Part shown: piece after piece, positions 5,187-5,883 of the stretch | Position numbering within the stretch: position 1 is the first letter of the stretch | Layout of the letters: every line of letters starts with the position of its first letter | Source of the DNA: Streptomyces sp. NRRL F-6131 | GTDB lineage: Bacteria > Actinomycetota > Actinomycetes > Streptomycetales > Streptomycetaceae | Assembly (NCBI GenBank): GCA_000719695.1 | Contig: JOHN01000126.1 | Span: 1 to 5,883 of the forward strand | Reading direction: 5' to 3' | Length of the DNA stretch: 5,883 nt | Position numbers and translations under genes: made by a program | Notes under the pieces: model-generated | What the model was told of the DNA's origin: nothing | Database searches by the model: none | Seen by the model: only the letters and a program-made list of their open reading frames with translations

Positions 5187-5834
5187 ATGAACCGCATGCC
5201 GCGAACGTTCTCCGTCGCGCTCGGACTGGCCCTGGCCCTGGGCACGGCCGCCCTGCCGACCGCCGCCACCGCCGCCCCGGTGACCACTCCCGGCCCGGCC
5301 GCCGCCCAGGGGTACACCCCGGGCATCGCCGCGAAGAGCGCGGGCAAGGCGGACGACCGGGCGTTCTTCGAGGCCGTCATGAAGTCCGCGCGGGCCAAGC
5401 AGGCCGCCACCCCGTACCTGCGGGCCGTCGTGGTGACCTACGACGCGAGCAACGCGCCCTCCTTCGCCTCGGAGATATCCCGCAGCGCGCAGATCTGGAA
5501 CGGCTCGGTCGCCAACGTCCGCCTGCAGGAGGGCTCCGACGCCGACTTCGCCTACTACGAGGGCGACGATCCGGACAACGGCTCGTACGCGAGCACCGAC
5601 GGCCACGGCCGCGGCTACATCTTCCTGGACTACACCCAGAACCAGGAGTACTCCTCGGTGCGCGTGACCGCGCACGAGACCGGTCACGTGCTGGGCCTGC
5701 CGGACCACTACTCGGGCCCGTGCAGCGAGCTGATGTCCGGCGGCGGCCCCGGCCCGTCCTGCACCAACGCGTACCCGAACAGCGCCGAGCGCAGCCGGGT
5801 CAACTCCCTCTGGCGGTACGGCCTGGCCGGTTGA
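5187..5834 (+). CDS. snpA: Snapalysin, secreted small neutral zinc metalloprotease (peptidase family M7)
   Basis: 215-residue preproprotein of snapalysin, a small extracellular zinc endopeptidase of streptomycetes known for preference for aromatic residues on the prime side of the cut. A Sec-type signal peptide (1-29: basic start, Ala/Leu core, likely cut after ATA) is followed by a propeptide of about 50 residues, and the conserved protease domain starts near residue 80. The zinc site [11 protein letters not shown] fits HExxHxxGxxD: His163, His167 and Asp173 as ligands, Glu164 as catalytic base, and Met183 in ELMSGG as the Met-turn. Cys179 and Cys192 probably form a disulfide. [12 protein letters not shown] (139-150) is also typical of the family. 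A catalytic part of about 136 residues matches the very small size known for these enzymes. All key residues are present, so it should be active. It is divergent from the LysR regulator that is expected to activate it. Confidence 0.96.
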   Translation: MNRMPRTFSVALGLALALGTAALPTAATAAPVTTPGPAAAQGYTPGIAAKSAGKADDRAFFEAVMKSARAKQAATPYLRAVVVTYDASNAPSFASEISRSAQIWNGSVANVRLQEGSDADFAYYEGDDPDNGSYASTDGHGRGYIFLDYTQNQEYSSVRVTAHETGHVLGLPDHYSGPCSELMSGGGPGPSCTNAYPNSAERSRVNSLWRYGLAG

Positions 5835-5840
5835 TCCGGA

Positions 5841-5883
5841 CCGCCCACCCGTAGACCCGCCCACCCGTAGACCCGCCCACCCC
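5841..5883. repeat. 16-bp tandem repeat downstream of snpA, cut by the window edge
   Basis: CCGCCCACCCGTAGAC occurs at 5841-5856 and 5857-5872, followed by the first 10 bases of a third copy (5873-5882) and a mismatch at the last base of the window. The two full copies are identical. The array begins 6 bases after the snpA stop codon. It contains no inverted symmetry, so it does not look like a terminator, and it may continue outside the window. Confidence 0.9.

Noticed and set aside
4910..5854. 314-codon plus-strand frame covering the protease gene
   Set aside because: It is out of frame with the snapalysin sequence, which has an intact zinc motif and signal peptide; the frame is Arg/Pro-rich.

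Overview
The window is very G+C-rich (roughly 70% by eye). Its coding frames have strongly G/C-biased third positions, start with ATG or GTG, and include a twin-Ala signal peptide and a lipobox. Together with a snapalysin gene, which is essentially a streptomycete trait, this points to Streptomyces, Kitasatospora or a close relative (Streptomycetaceae). No RNA genes, transposases, CRISPR arrays or phage genes are visible; this looks like ordinary chromosome.

Layout: (1) 1-279 is non-coding, with several small dyads and a weak promoter candidate. (2) 280-1986 (+) encodes a complete family-5 (peptide/nickel type) ABC transporter substrate-binding lipoprotein, with no permease or ATPase beside it. 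(3) 1987-2454 is a 468-base gap with a strong bulged hairpin and a perfect 7-bp dyad. (4) 2455-3660 (+) encodes a 401-residue LtrA-family (low temperature requirement A) polytopic membrane protein. (5) 3525-4868 (-) encodes a LysR-type activator, convergent with ltrA and overlapping its 3' end by 136 bp. It carries an unusual C-terminal extension with a 27-bp tandem repeat. (6) 4869-5186 is a 318-base divergent control region with short repeats, a LysR-type T-N11-A dyad and a leaderless-type promoter candidate for the regulator. (7) 5187-5834 (+) encodes snapalysin, the small secreted zinc metalloprotease. (8) The window ends in a 16-bp tandem repeat that is cut by the edge.

How the genes work together: the one clear functional unit is the divergent pair of a LysR regulator (snpR/mprR type) and snapalysin (snpA), a known streptomycete arrangement in which the LysR protein activates protease expression. 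The substrate-binding protein and LtrA are probably independent neighbours. A link between extracellular proteolysis and peptide uptake can be imagined but is not supported beyond proximity. I do not see a wholly new system. The most unusual points are the repeat-bearing tail of the regulator with its antiparallel overlap of ltrA, and the unusually structured regulatory regions.
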